The notes beneath the pieces are model-generated. The model ran no database searches and was not told the origin of the DNA. It saw only the letters and a program-made list of their open reading frames with translations. From NCBI GenBank assembly GCA_041663425.1, contig JBAYMS010000004.1, forward strand, positions 1 to 64,000: a DNA stretch of 64,000 nt, given 5' to 3'. Shown piece after piece: positions 44,305-51,919 of the stretch. Made by a program: the position numbers and the translations under genes. The first letter of the stretch is position 1. Each line of letters starts with the position of its first letter. This DNA comes from FEN-1322 sp041663425 (lineage in GTDB: Bacteria > Omnitrophota > Gorgyraeia > 2-01-FULL-45-10).

Positions 44305-45120
44305 ATGAGCCTTGCAAAAAGAATATCGACCAGCGGTCTTGTCCTGGCGCTGGTGGGAACTGTTGTATTCCTGTCCCCTAACTGGGTTTTTTCGCTCCTG
44401 GCTTCTGTGATGATAGGCATAGCGCTTGTTGAGTTTTTCAGCCTAGTGGAAAAGAAGGGCATATTTGTTTACAAGTATATCGGAGTCGCCATTGGGATGT
44501 GCGTTCCTCTTATAATAAATTTTCAGATGGGCGGAGAAGGATATTTTACTCTCGAACCTTTCTTTATAGTCATAGCATGTATGTTCATTTTTGTCCTTCA
44601 ATTCACACGACGTGACAGCTCTCAGGCCTTGGCGAGTATTGCCATAACGCTCTTCGGACTTCTTTACATCGGATGGTTTTTCTCGTTTTTTATAAAACTT
44701 AAATTTTTACCCAACGGTGCATTGCTGGTGGCCTTCCTGGTCCTTGTGACCAAAATGGGCGATGTGGGCGCCTATCTTGTAGGGAATGCGCTAGGCAAAC
44801 ATAGCCTTATCCCCAGGATAAGTCCGCACAAGACAATAGAGGGCACCGTAGGCGGGCTGGCATTCAGCATAATGAGCGCGGTAGCTTCTAAGAGTTTTCT
44901 TCCGCATTTTCCATATGGACATCTGGTAGTGTTGGGTGCTCTTCTGGGGATACTTGCTCAGGTCGGCGATCTGGCGGAGTCGCTTCTGAAAAGGGATTGC
45001 GGAGTAAAAGACTCGGGCGGTATATTACCGGGTTTCGGCGGCATGCTGGATCTTATCGATAGCCTGCTCTTCACAACCCCTATTTTCTATTTTTATATTG
45101 TGGTGCTGATAAAACAATGA
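44305..45120 (+). CDS. cdsA: Phosphatidate cytidylyltransferase (CDP-diglyceride synthase)
   Basis: An integral membrane enzyme that makes CDP-diacylglycerol for phospholipid synthesis. About eight hydrophobic segments are visible, and the family signature near the C-terminus reads KDSGGILPGFGGMLDLIDSL, preceded by KMGDVGAYLVG and SPHKTIEGTVGG. I prefer ATG 44305 (one base after the uppS stop) over TTG 44293; either start is possible. The uppS-cdsA-dxr-rseP order is widespread in bacteria. Confidence 0.94.
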   Translation: MSLAKRISTSGLVLALVGTVVFLSPNWVFSLLASVMIGIALVEFFSLVEKKGIFVYKYIGVAIGMCVPLIINFQMGGEGYFTLEPFFIVIACMFIFVLQFTRRDSSQALASIAITLFGLLYIGWFFSFFIKLKFLPNGALLVAFLVLVTKMGDVGAYLVGNALGKHSLIPRISPHKTIEGTVGGLAFSIMSAVASKSFLPHFPYGHLVVLGALLGILAQVGDLAESLLKRDCGVKDSGGILPGFGGMLDLIDSLLFTTPIFYFYIVVLIKQ

Positions 45121-46271
45121 AAAAGAGAGTCGTTATACTTGGGTCGACCGGATCGATAGGGACAAACGCGCTTAAAGTTATATCCGCTCTTAAAGGTGAA
45201 TTTGAAGTGGCGGGACTCTCGGCGGACTCTAATGCTGAGCTTCTTGCGGCGCAGGCGCGATGTTTCAAACCCAGGATGGTCTGTATAGGCAGGGAAGGTC
45301 TCTCAAGTAAAGTTAAGGCCCTGCTGCCGCGCAATGTAAAATTGGTTTCAGGGACGGGTGGTTTAAAAATAATAGCTTCCGAGCTTGAAGCAGATATTGT
45401 TGTAATGGCGATAGCAGGCACTGCAGCTATCATCCCTCTGATTGAGGCTGTAAAGAATAAAGTGCGCATTGCCCTGGCAAATAAAGAAGCCATCATAAGT
45501 GCCGGACCTATCGTGACCGCGGTGGCAAAAAAGAGCGGGGCCGAGATAGTACCTGTTGATAGTGAACACAGTGCAATATTCCAATGTCTCGAAGGCAGGC
45601 ATAAGGACTTGTCTAAAATATATCTGACTGGAAGCGGCGGGCCGCTTTTGGATGTTAAGGCTGAGAAATTCGACTCCATTGCTAAAAAAGATATGCTGAA
45701 GCATCCGAAGTGGAGCATGGGTGCGAAGATAACAATAGATTCTGCTACTATGATGAATAAGGGTCTGGAGATAATAGAAGCTCATCATCTGTTTGATGTG
45801 GGCGAAGATAAGATAGAGGTTCTGATACATCCCGAAGCTATAATTCACTCTATGGTGGAATTTGCCGACGGTGCTGTTCTGGCGCAGCTTGCGGTTCCGG
45901 ATATGCGTATCCCGATCCAGTATGCGCTTACATATCCGGCCAGACGCAAAAATTGCTCAGGGAACGTTAAATTCACCGATATAAAATCTCTCTCGTTTCG
46001 TTCGCCGGACACTAAAAAATTTCCATGTCTTGAGCTGGCGCGCGAGGCGGTGCGTTGCGGTGGAGCTCATCCCGCTGTTTTGTGTGCGGCCGACGAGGAA
46101 GTGGTGCAGGGGTATCTTGCCGGTAAAATAAAGTTTTCAGATATACCCAAAGTTATTGAAAAGGTTGTTTCGGGATATAAAAATACAAAAAAAACAGGTC
46201 TTTCTCTGGATGAAATATTGAATGCTGGAGAATGGGCTAAAGAGGAAGTGAGGAAAATTTGTTATCATTAG
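45117..46271 (+). CDS. dxr: 1-deoxy-D-xylulose 5-phosphate reductoisomerase
   Basis: The first committed step of the MEP isoprenoid pathway, NADPH-dependent. The 384-aa protein has VILGSTGSIGTNALKVI at the N-terminus, ANKEAIISAG, the metal and substrate-binding PVDSEHSAIFQCLEG, LTGSGGPLL, HPKWSMGAKITIDSATMMNK and the C-terminal HPEAIIHSMVEF. It overlaps cdsA by four bases (ATGA) and rseP by 13. With ispG and ispH in the window it shows that isoprenoids are made by the MEP route. Confidence 0.97.
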   Translation: MKKRVVILGSTGSIGTNALKVISALKGEFEVAGLSADSNAELLAAQARCFKPRMVCIGREGLSSKVKALLPRNVKLVSGTGGLKIIASELEADIVVMAIAGTAAIIPLIEAVKNKVRIALANKEAIISAGPIVTAVAKKSGAEIVPVDSEHSAIFQCLEGRHKDLSKIYLTGSGGPLLDVKAEKFDSIAKKDMLKHPKWSMGAKITIDSATMMNKGLEIIEAHHLFDVGEDKIEVLIHPEAIIHSMVEFADGAVLAQLAVPDMRIPIQYALTYPARRKNCSGNVKFTDIKSLSFRSPDTKKFPCLELAREAVRCGGAHPAVLCAADEEVVQGYLAGKIKFSDIPKVIEKVVSGYKNTKKTGLSLDEILNAGEWAKEEVRKICYH

Positions 46272-47344
46272 CATGTTTTGTGATAGTCCTGGGTGTTCTT
46301 GTTCTGGTTCATGAATTCGGGCATTTCATCGTAGCGAAAAAGCTCGGCGTCCGTGTTGAAAAGTTTTCTATAGGATTCGGACCTAAGCTCTGTTCGGTAA
46401 AAAAAGGGGACACAGAATATCTTCTATCCGCGATACCGCTCGGCGGATATATTAAAATGGCGGGTGAAGATCCCACAGAGGTCAGAGTGGGCGACAAAAG
46501 CGAGTTCCTTTCCAGGAGCGTATACGATCGTTTCAAAATAATATTTGCCGGGCCGCTCCTTAATTATCTTCTGGCCTTTCTTATATTTTCTGTCATATTC
46601 ATGTTCGGTTCTCCTACTATGACTACGGAAGTCGGCAGCCTTCTTAAGGATTATCCTGCCCAGGCGCAAGGCATTATGGTGGGCGACAAAATACTGACAG
46701 TCGACGGTAAAAATGTTAAATACTGGGAGGATATGACGGAGATAATCCATAAGCATATCGAAGGCCCGATGGACATTTCTATCAAAAGAGGCAGTGCTGT
46801 TATAGATATGAAAATAGCGCCGATTATACGTAAGACGAAAGATATATTTGGGAAAGAGACTACGATCGCGTTAATAGGCGTGGGGCCTTCCCAGAACATT
46901 GAAAAGGTGCGCTATGGCTTTTTTGCTTCCGTGAAAATGGGATTTAATAAATTGATCCAGCTGACAGCGGTTACTTACAAGGCTCTCTGGTCGATCATTA
47001 CCGGCAAGCTTTCGTTTAAAGAATCCATGACAGGTCCTATAGGGATTTTTGTTGTGACGGGTCAGGCGGCGAAATTGGGCTTTATATATATTCTGCACCT
47101 TATGGGAATACTGAGCGCGTCTTTGGCTATATTTAATGTCCTGCCTTTCCCGGTCCTTGATGGAGGGCATATACTGTTCTTGGCTATCGAGAAACTGCGC
47201 GGAAAACCTCTTTCCCTGAAGACTCAGGAAGCTATAATGAATGTAGGTGTAAGCCTGCTGATACTTTTTACGGTTTTTGTTTTCTATAATGACATTGTAA
47301 AATTTGGCATTGCCGACAAAACTATGAAATTGTTTAAACACTAA
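46259..47344 (+). CDS. rseP: Site-2 intramembrane zinc metalloprotease
   Basis: An RseP/M50-type protease that cleaves membrane-bound regulators such as anti-sigma factors and residual signal peptides. The zinc-binding HEFGH lies in the first membrane segment (residues 18-22), a PDZ domain follows (about 115-195, GIMVGDKILTVDGK) and the third metal ligand is in the C-terminal FNVLPFPVLDGGHILF. The 361-aa form has one PDZ domain rather than the two of E. coli RseP. TTG start, overlapping dxr by 13 bases. Confidence 0.93.
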   Translation: MLSLACFVIVLGVLVLVHEFGHFIVAKKLGVRVEKFSIGFGPKLCSVKKGDTEYLLSAIPLGGYIKMAGEDPTEVRVGDKSEFLSRSVYDRFKIIFAGPLLNYLLAFLIFSVIFMFGSPTMTTEVGSLLKDYPAQAQGIMVGDKILTVDGKNVKYWEDMTEIIHKHIEGPMDISIKRGSAVIDMKIAPIIRKTKDIFGKETTIALIGVGPSQNIEKVRYGFFASVKMGFNKLIQLTAVTYKALWSIITGKLSFKESMTGPIGIFVVTGQAAKLGFIYILHLMGILSASLAIFNVLPFPVLDGGHILFLAIEKLRGKPLSLKTQEAIMNVGVSLLILFTVFVFYNDIVKFGIADKTMKLFKH

Positions 47345-47345
47345 T

Positions 47346-48407
47346 ATGGTAGAGCGCAGAAGGACCAGACAGGTAAAGGTGGGCGGTGTAAGGGTCGGCG
47401 GCGATGCGCCGATTTCGATCCAGTCGATGACGAAGGTCGACACGTCCGACGTAAAAGCCGTCGTTGCTCAGGTTAAGCGGCTTGAAGCGGCAGGGTGTGA
47501 GATAATCCGCGTCGCAATAAAAGATCTCGATGATGCCGCAGCCGTTAAAGATATAAAAAAGAATATACATATTCCGATAGTCTGCGATATTCATTTTAAT
47601 TACAAGCTTGCGCTTAAATGTATAAAGAGCGGTGCTGATAAAATCCGTCTTAATCCCGGCAATATGAGGAATAAGGATGAGATAACGCAGGTCGTGAAAG
47701 CCGCTAAAAAAGCGGGCATACCAATACGGATAGGGCTCAATTCCGGGTCTGTATTTGCCAGGCTGCAGCCCGCTGCGATTAATCAGAAGGTAAGTTTGCC
47801 CTCCGCTCTTATAGGATCTGCACTTGCCTACATCAAAATATTTGAGGATTTAGACTTTCGTGATATAATCGTATCTCTTAAAGCTTCCGACGTCGATACT
47901 ACTGTTGAGGCTTACAGGAAGATGGCCAGGCTCTGCGACTATCCGATGCATCTCGGCGTTACGGCATCCGGTTCCTATGATCAGGGAGTGATAAAGTCTT
48001 CCATAGGCCTGGGAGCGCTTCTTCTCGACGGTATAGGTGATACTGTAAGGGTTTCGCTTACTGCTGATCCGGCGGAAGAAGTGATAGCCGCTAAGCGCAT
48101 ACTAAGTTCGGTGGGATTGCGCAGTTTCGGTCCGGATGTGATATCGTGTCCTACCTGCGGCCGCTGTCAGGTGGACCTGAGTTCTATAGTGAAACAAGTT
48201 GAAGACGGAGTTAAAGACCTGGGGCAGAAGTTTAAAGGGATCAGGATCGCGGTTATGGGCTGCGAGGTTAACGGTCCCGGCGAAGCGAAAGATGCCGATA
48301 TCGGGATAGCCTTCGGCAGGGCAAGCGGAGTGATATTTAAAAAAGGTAAGATAGTTAAAAAAGTGGATGTAAATAACGCTGTAAAGGAGTTGTTGAAACT
48401 ATTATGA
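47346..48407 (+). CDS. ispG: 4-hydroxy-3-methylbut-2-en-1-yl diphosphate synthase
   Basis: The iron-sulfur enzyme of the second last MEP step. The 353-aa protein shows ISIQSMTKVDTSD, EIIRVAI, VCDIHFNYKLAL, DKIRLNPGN, IRIGLNSGS and the [4Fe-4S] ligand regions SCPTCGRC and MGCEVNGPGEAKDADIG. The length is that of the bacterial (short) type without the plant insert. It is preceded directly by rseP and overlaps proS by four bases. Confidence 0.97.
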   Translation: MVERRRTRQVKVGGVRVGGDAPISIQSMTKVDTSDVKAVVAQVKRLEAAGCEIIRVAIKDLDDAAAVKDIKKNIHIPIVCDIHFNYKLALKCIKSGADKIRLNPGNMRNKDEITQVVKAAKKAGIPIRIGLNSGSVFARLQPAAINQKVSLPSALIGSALAYIKIFEDLDFRDIIVSLKASDVDTTVEAYRKMARLCDYPMHLGVTASGSYDQGVIKSSIGLGALLLDGIGDTVRVSLTADPAEEVIAAKRILSSVGLRSFGPDVISCPTCGRCQVDLSSIVKQVEDGVKDLGQKFKGIRIAVMGCEVNGPGEAKDADIGIAFGRASGVIFKKGKIVKKVDVNNAVKELLKLL

Positions 48408-50101
48408 AATGGACAGAAGCGCTGATACCTACATTAAAAGAAGACCCGCAGGACGCAGAGGTTATAAGTCATAAACTTATGGTGCGCGGCGGTTTTGTAA
48501 GGAAACTTGTCTCAGGGGCATATTCGTATCTTCCCCTCGGTGTCCGAGTTCTGCATAAAGTCGAAAATATTATCAGGGAGGAATTGGATTCTGTAGGAGC
48601 CCAGGAAGTGCTTTTACCGGCTATCCATCCGCCGGAAATATGGAAGAAGACGGGCCGCTACGATGTCCTTGGGCCGGTTTTGATAAAATTTAAGGACCGG
48701 CATGGCAAAGAATGCGTTCTCGGTCCGACACATGAAGAAATAATAACTGATCTCGTTGCAAATAATGTTAAATCCTACAAAGAGCTGCCGGCGATATTAT
48801 ACCAGATACAGACTAAATTCCGCGATGAGCCGAGGCCGCGATTCGGCATTATGAGGACGAGTGAATTCATAATGAAGGATGCTTATAGTTTCGATTGCGA
48901 TGTCGAGGGGCTGGAAAAGAGCTATAAGAAGATGTTCGATGCTTATTGCAGGATATTTGAACGATGCGGCCTGCCATACGTCGCGGTAGAGGCGGATCCC
49001 GGCATGATGGGCGGTAATATGTCTCACGAGTTCATGGTTCCCACACCTGCCGGTGAAGACAGGATAGTTATCTGCGATAAATGTAAATACTCTGCGAGCA
49101 CGGAAGTGGCAAAATGCAAAGAGCCAGGTGCACCGTCGAAAGAGAAGAGGATGCCGATAGCGGAAGTCGAAACACCCGGCATAACGACTATAGAAAAAGT
49201 CTCCGAGCTTTTGCAGGTAGGAGCGGAAAAGCTTGTCAAGACGTTGATATATAAATACGACGGCAAGCCCGTAGCTATACTTTTGCGCGGTGATCATGAG
49301 GCCAACGAGGCCAAGATAAAAAACTACCTGAAATGCGTATCTCTGGAACTGGCAGACGCAAAGACCGTGGAAGAAGCTACCGGAGCCAGCGTTGGATTCG
49401 CGGGGCCGGTAAAATTAAGAAATACACGCATAATCGCGGACAACAGCGTAAAGGGCATGGTGAATTTTATAACAGGAGCCAATAAGAACGACGCTCATCT
49501 TATAAATGTAAATATCGATAGAGATTTTGAGACGAAGGAATTCGGCGACCTCAGGATGATCACGGAAGCCGATGGCTGTCCGGCGTGCGGAAAAACTATA
49601 CAGATAAAACAGGCTATAGAGATCGGGCATACTTTTAAGCTTGGCACAAAATATTCTGAAGTGCTCTCGGCCAAGTTTCTGGACAAGGACGGCACTGAGA
49701 AGCCGGCTATCATGGGTTGCTATGGCATAGGCGTCAACAGAATCATGGCCAGCCTTATAGAAACATCCAATGACAAAGACGGCATTATATGGCCGTCGTC
49801 AATTGCGCCGTATCGTATAATAATTCTGGCGTTAAACATGGAAGATAAGAAGGTTAAGTCGCTTTCCGAAGAAATTTACAATATGCTTACTAAGGCAGGC
49901 TGCGATGTCCTTTTCGATGACCGTAATGAGTCTGCAGGTGTTAAATTTAAAGACGCCGACCTTATAGGCATCCCTACCAAGATAATTGTAGGGTCAAAGA
50001 ACGCCAAAAAGGGAATAGCTGAAGTTAAGGACCGAAAAACCGGCAAGGTGGAGGAAATGAAGCCGGAAGACGAAGTTTTCTGCGTTCGCGCCATGCAATG
50101 A
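48404..50101 (+). CDS. proS: Proline--tRNA ligase
   Basis: Charges tRNA-Pro. The 565-aa protein is the bacterial type: class II catalytic core with SGAYSYLPLGVRVLHKVENI, GPTHEEIITDLV, RFGIMRTSEFIMKDAYSF, a central editing (INS) domain (about 225-380, with DHEANEAKIKNYL) and the class II motif 3 in CYGIGVNRIMASLIE. The C-terminal anticodon-binding domain has DVLFDDRNESAGVKFKDADLIG. It is the last gene of the uppS operon; behind it a new promoter and leader start. Confidence 0.96.
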   Translation: MKWTEALIPTLKEDPQDAEVISHKLMVRGGFVRKLVSGAYSYLPLGVRVLHKVENIIREELDSVGAQEVLLPAIHPPEIWKKTGRYDVLGPVLIKFKDRHGKECVLGPTHEEIITDLVANNVKSYKELPAILYQIQTKFRDEPRPRFGIMRTSEFIMKDAYSFDCDVEGLEKSYKKMFDAYCRIFERCGLPYVAVEADPGMMGGNMSHEFMVPTPAGEDRIVICDKCKYSASTEVAKCKEPGAPSKEKRMPIAEVETPGITTIEKVSELLQVGAEKLVKTLIYKYDGKPVAILLRGDHEANEAKIKNYLKCVSLELADAKTVEEATGASVGFAGPVKLRNTRIIADNSVKGMVNFITGANKNDAHLINVNIDRDFETKEFGDLRMITEADGCPACGKTIQIKQAIEIGHTFKLGTKYSEVLSAKFLDKDGTEKPAIMGCYGIGVNRIMASLIETSNDKDGIIWPSSIAPYRIIILALNMEDKKVKSLSEEIYNMLTKAGCDVLFDDRNESAGVKFKDADLIGIPTKIIVGSKNAKKGIAEVKDRKTGKVEEMKPEDEVFCVRAMQ

Positions 50102-50109
50102 GATTTCCC

Positions 50110-50138
50110 TTGACAATAATATGATATTATAGTATAAA
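50110..50138 (+). promoter_or_regulatory. Consensus sigma-70 promoter of rimP-nusA-infB
   Basis: TTGACA (50110-50115), a 17-base spacer and TATAAA (50133-50138) give a near-consensus promoter 8 bases behind proS. Transcription would start at about 50145, immediately upstream of a terminator hairpin. Confidence 0.85.
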
Positions 50139-50147
50139 TGTTTATAC
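50132..50147. promoter_or_regulatory. 16-bp palindrome over the -10 box (possible operator)
   Basis: GTATAAA (50132-50138) and TTTATAC (50141-50147) are perfect inverted repeats with a 2-base centre, covering the -10 hexamer and the predicted transcription start. It could bind a repressor; an AT-rich chance palindrome is also possible. Confidence 0.35.
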
Positions 50148-50162
50148 TTTCTTGAAAGGGGG

Positions 50163-50195
50163 AAAGTGGGTTTATTAAAATAGACCCACTTTTTT
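50163..50195 (+). terminator. Intrinsic terminator in the rimP-nusA-infB leader
   Basis: AAAGTGGGT (50163-50171) pairs with ACCCACTTT (50184-50192), extended by three more pairs including one G-U, with a 6-base loop and a run of six T (50190-50195). It lies about 20 bases downstream of the predicted start of the rimP promoter and before the gene, so it can attenuate that operon as well as end proS transcripts. The 5' end of the RNA (ACTTTC, 50146-50151) could pair with GAAAGT (50162-50167) and disrupt the lower stem. Confidence 0.85.
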
Positions 50196-50216
50196 ATTGG
50201 TTTTAAAGGTAAAAAC

Positions 50217-50669
50217 ATGGAAATCACAGAACAGGTTAACTCTTTAATCGAAAGCTATTTACAAGAAAATGGTATAGAGCTTGTCGAGATAATCTATAGG
50301 CGTGAACAAGGCGGCATGGTATTAAGGCTTCTTGTTGACACTCCTAATGGCATAACTGTCGATGAATGCGAAAAGCTGAACAATTTTTTGAGTGAAGCCC
50401 TTGATAAAGAAGAGGTTGTGGCGGACCATTTTCTGCTTGAAGTTGCTTCGCCCGGCCTTGATAGGGCGTTGGTTACTGATAAGGATTTTGCAAGGGTCAT
50501 GGGTAAGGAATTAGACGTAAGTATGTATGAGCCTATAGATGGAAAAAGAGAGCATCAGGGGAAGCTTTTAGGTATGGACCGGGAAAACATTGTAATAGAA
50601 TCAAACGGTGTCAGCATAGTTATCCCGAGGACTAAAATAGCGAAAGCAAAACTTAAGATAGAATTTTAG
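50217..50669 (+). CDS. rimP: Ribosome maturation factor RimP
   Basis: Needed for 30S subunit maturation. The 150-aa protein has the N-terminal domain with GIELVEIIYRREQGGMVLRL, TPNGITVDECEKLN, the signature LEVASPGLDRAL and a C-terminal SH3-like domain (about 90-150). The rimP-nusA-infB order is among the most conserved bacterial gene groups. The leader before it contains the promoter and terminator described separately. Confidence 0.94.
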   Translation: MEITEQVNSLIESYLQENGIELVEIIYRREQGGMVLRLLVDTPNGITVDECEKLNNFLSEALDKEEVVADHFLLEVASPGLDRALVTDKDFARVMGKELDVSMYEPIDGKREHQGKLLGMDRENIVIESNGVSIVIPRTKIAKAKLKIEF

Positions 50670-50689
50670 GTAATGGAGAGGCGGACAAA

Positions 50690-51919
50690 ATGAACGAAGA
50701 ACTATTGACGGTGCTGGAACATATAGAGCGTGAAAAAGGTATAGATAAAGAGTTTTTATTTAAAGCTATAGAATCTGCCCTTACGAGCGCGGCAAAGAAG
50801 ATCGTGGGAAATAAAGAAGCAGATGTTGTGGCTACTATAGACAGATCCACTGGTTCGATAAAGATCCTGAGCGAAGGTAAAGAGGTTAAATCGGAAGAAT
50901 TTGGCAGAATTGCCGCCCAGACCGCCAAGCAGGTTATAATCCAGAAGATACGTGAGGCGGAACGCGATATAGTTTTTGACGACTACCAGAAGAGGCTTGG
51001 CACGATAACGAGCGGTTCTGTTCATAGGTTTGAAAAGGGCGATATTGTAATCGACCTCGGTAAGACCGAAGGCATACTGCCGAAGTCGCAGCAGTGCCCC
51101 AAGGATCGCTATAAACAGGGTGACAGGGTAAGGGTTCTCATACAAGAAGTGACCAAGACTTCGCATGGGCCGCAGATAATACTTTCGAGAGCTGACCCGA
51201 TGTTCGTTAAGAAATTATTTGAGATCGAAGTCCCTGAGATAACGGAAAGCATCGTCGAGGTGCGGTCTATATCCAGAGAGGCCGGTGAGAGGACGAAGAT
51301 TGCCGTATGGTCAAAGGACGAGAAGGTTGATGCGGTAGGGGCCTGTGTGGGCATGAGGGGCTCTCGCGTAAAAGATATCGTCCGCGAACTTCAGGGGGAG
51401 CGTGTTGATATAGTCAGATGGAGCGACGATCTGCGTGAATATGTAAAGGCTGCGCTTTCTCCGACGGAAATTTCTGAGATAAAGATAGATAAAACAACGA
51501 AGAAGATTGAAGTTGTAGTGCCTGATGACCAGCTTTCCATAGGGATAGGCAAGCACGGACAGAATATAAGACTTGCTTCCCGTCTCATAGGGTGGGAAAT
51601 GGATATCCGCGGTAAGGAAGAGAAGAAAAAGGAAACCGAGGCTGCGGCAAAGGCTAAAGCTGAAGAGGTTAAGGTCGAAGCAGTTGAGGCTCAACCGGAA
51701 GTGAAAACTGCGGAGGAAGTTGTTGTATCCGGAGCTGACATTACAACGCTCGACGGGATAGGTCCGAAAGTGGCGAAAATATTAAAAGCGGCTGGATATG
51801 ATACGGTCGATAAAATAAAAAGCCTTACCGCAGAAGAGCTTATTAAGCTCGAGGGTATCGGCGAAAAGACGGCAGAAAAAATATTGAACTCCGCAAAAGA
51901 AGGCTTAACAAAGGAATAA
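50690..51919 (+). CDS. nusA: Transcription termination/antitermination factor NusA
   Basis: RNA-polymerase-bound factor controlling pausing, termination and antitermination. The 409-aa protein has the N-terminal polymerase-binding domain (1-120), an S1 domain (about 130-200, GSVHRFEKGDIVIDLGKTEG), two KH domains (about 200-335, VGACVGMRGSRVKDIVREL and IGIGKHGQNIRLASRL) and, in place of the acidic repeats of E. coli, a helix-hairpin-helix pair at the C-terminus (about 350-405, LDGIGPKVAKIL and LEGIGEKTAEKIL). GGAGAGGCGG precedes the ATG. In E. coli NusA represses its own leader; the leader terminator here fits that pattern. Confidence 0.96.
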   Translation: MNEELLTVLEHIEREKGIDKEFLFKAIESALTSAAKKIVGNKEADVVATIDRSTGSIKILSEGKEVKSEEFGRIAAQTAKQVIIQKIREAERDIVFDDYQKRLGTITSGSVHRFEKGDIVIDLGKTEGILPKSQQCPKDRYKQGDRVRVLIQEVTKTSHGPQIILSRADPMFVKKLFEIEVPEITESIVEVRSISREAGERTKIAVWSKDEKVDAVGACVGMRGSRVKDIVRELQGERVDIVRWSDDLREYVKAALSPTEISEIKIDKTTKKIEVVVPDDQLSIGIGKHGQNIRLASRLIGWEMDIRGKEEKKKETEAAAKAKAEEVKVEAVEAQPEVKTAEEVVVSGADITTLDGIGPKVAKILKAAGYDTVDKIKSLTAEELIKLEGIGEKTAEKILNSAKEGLTKE

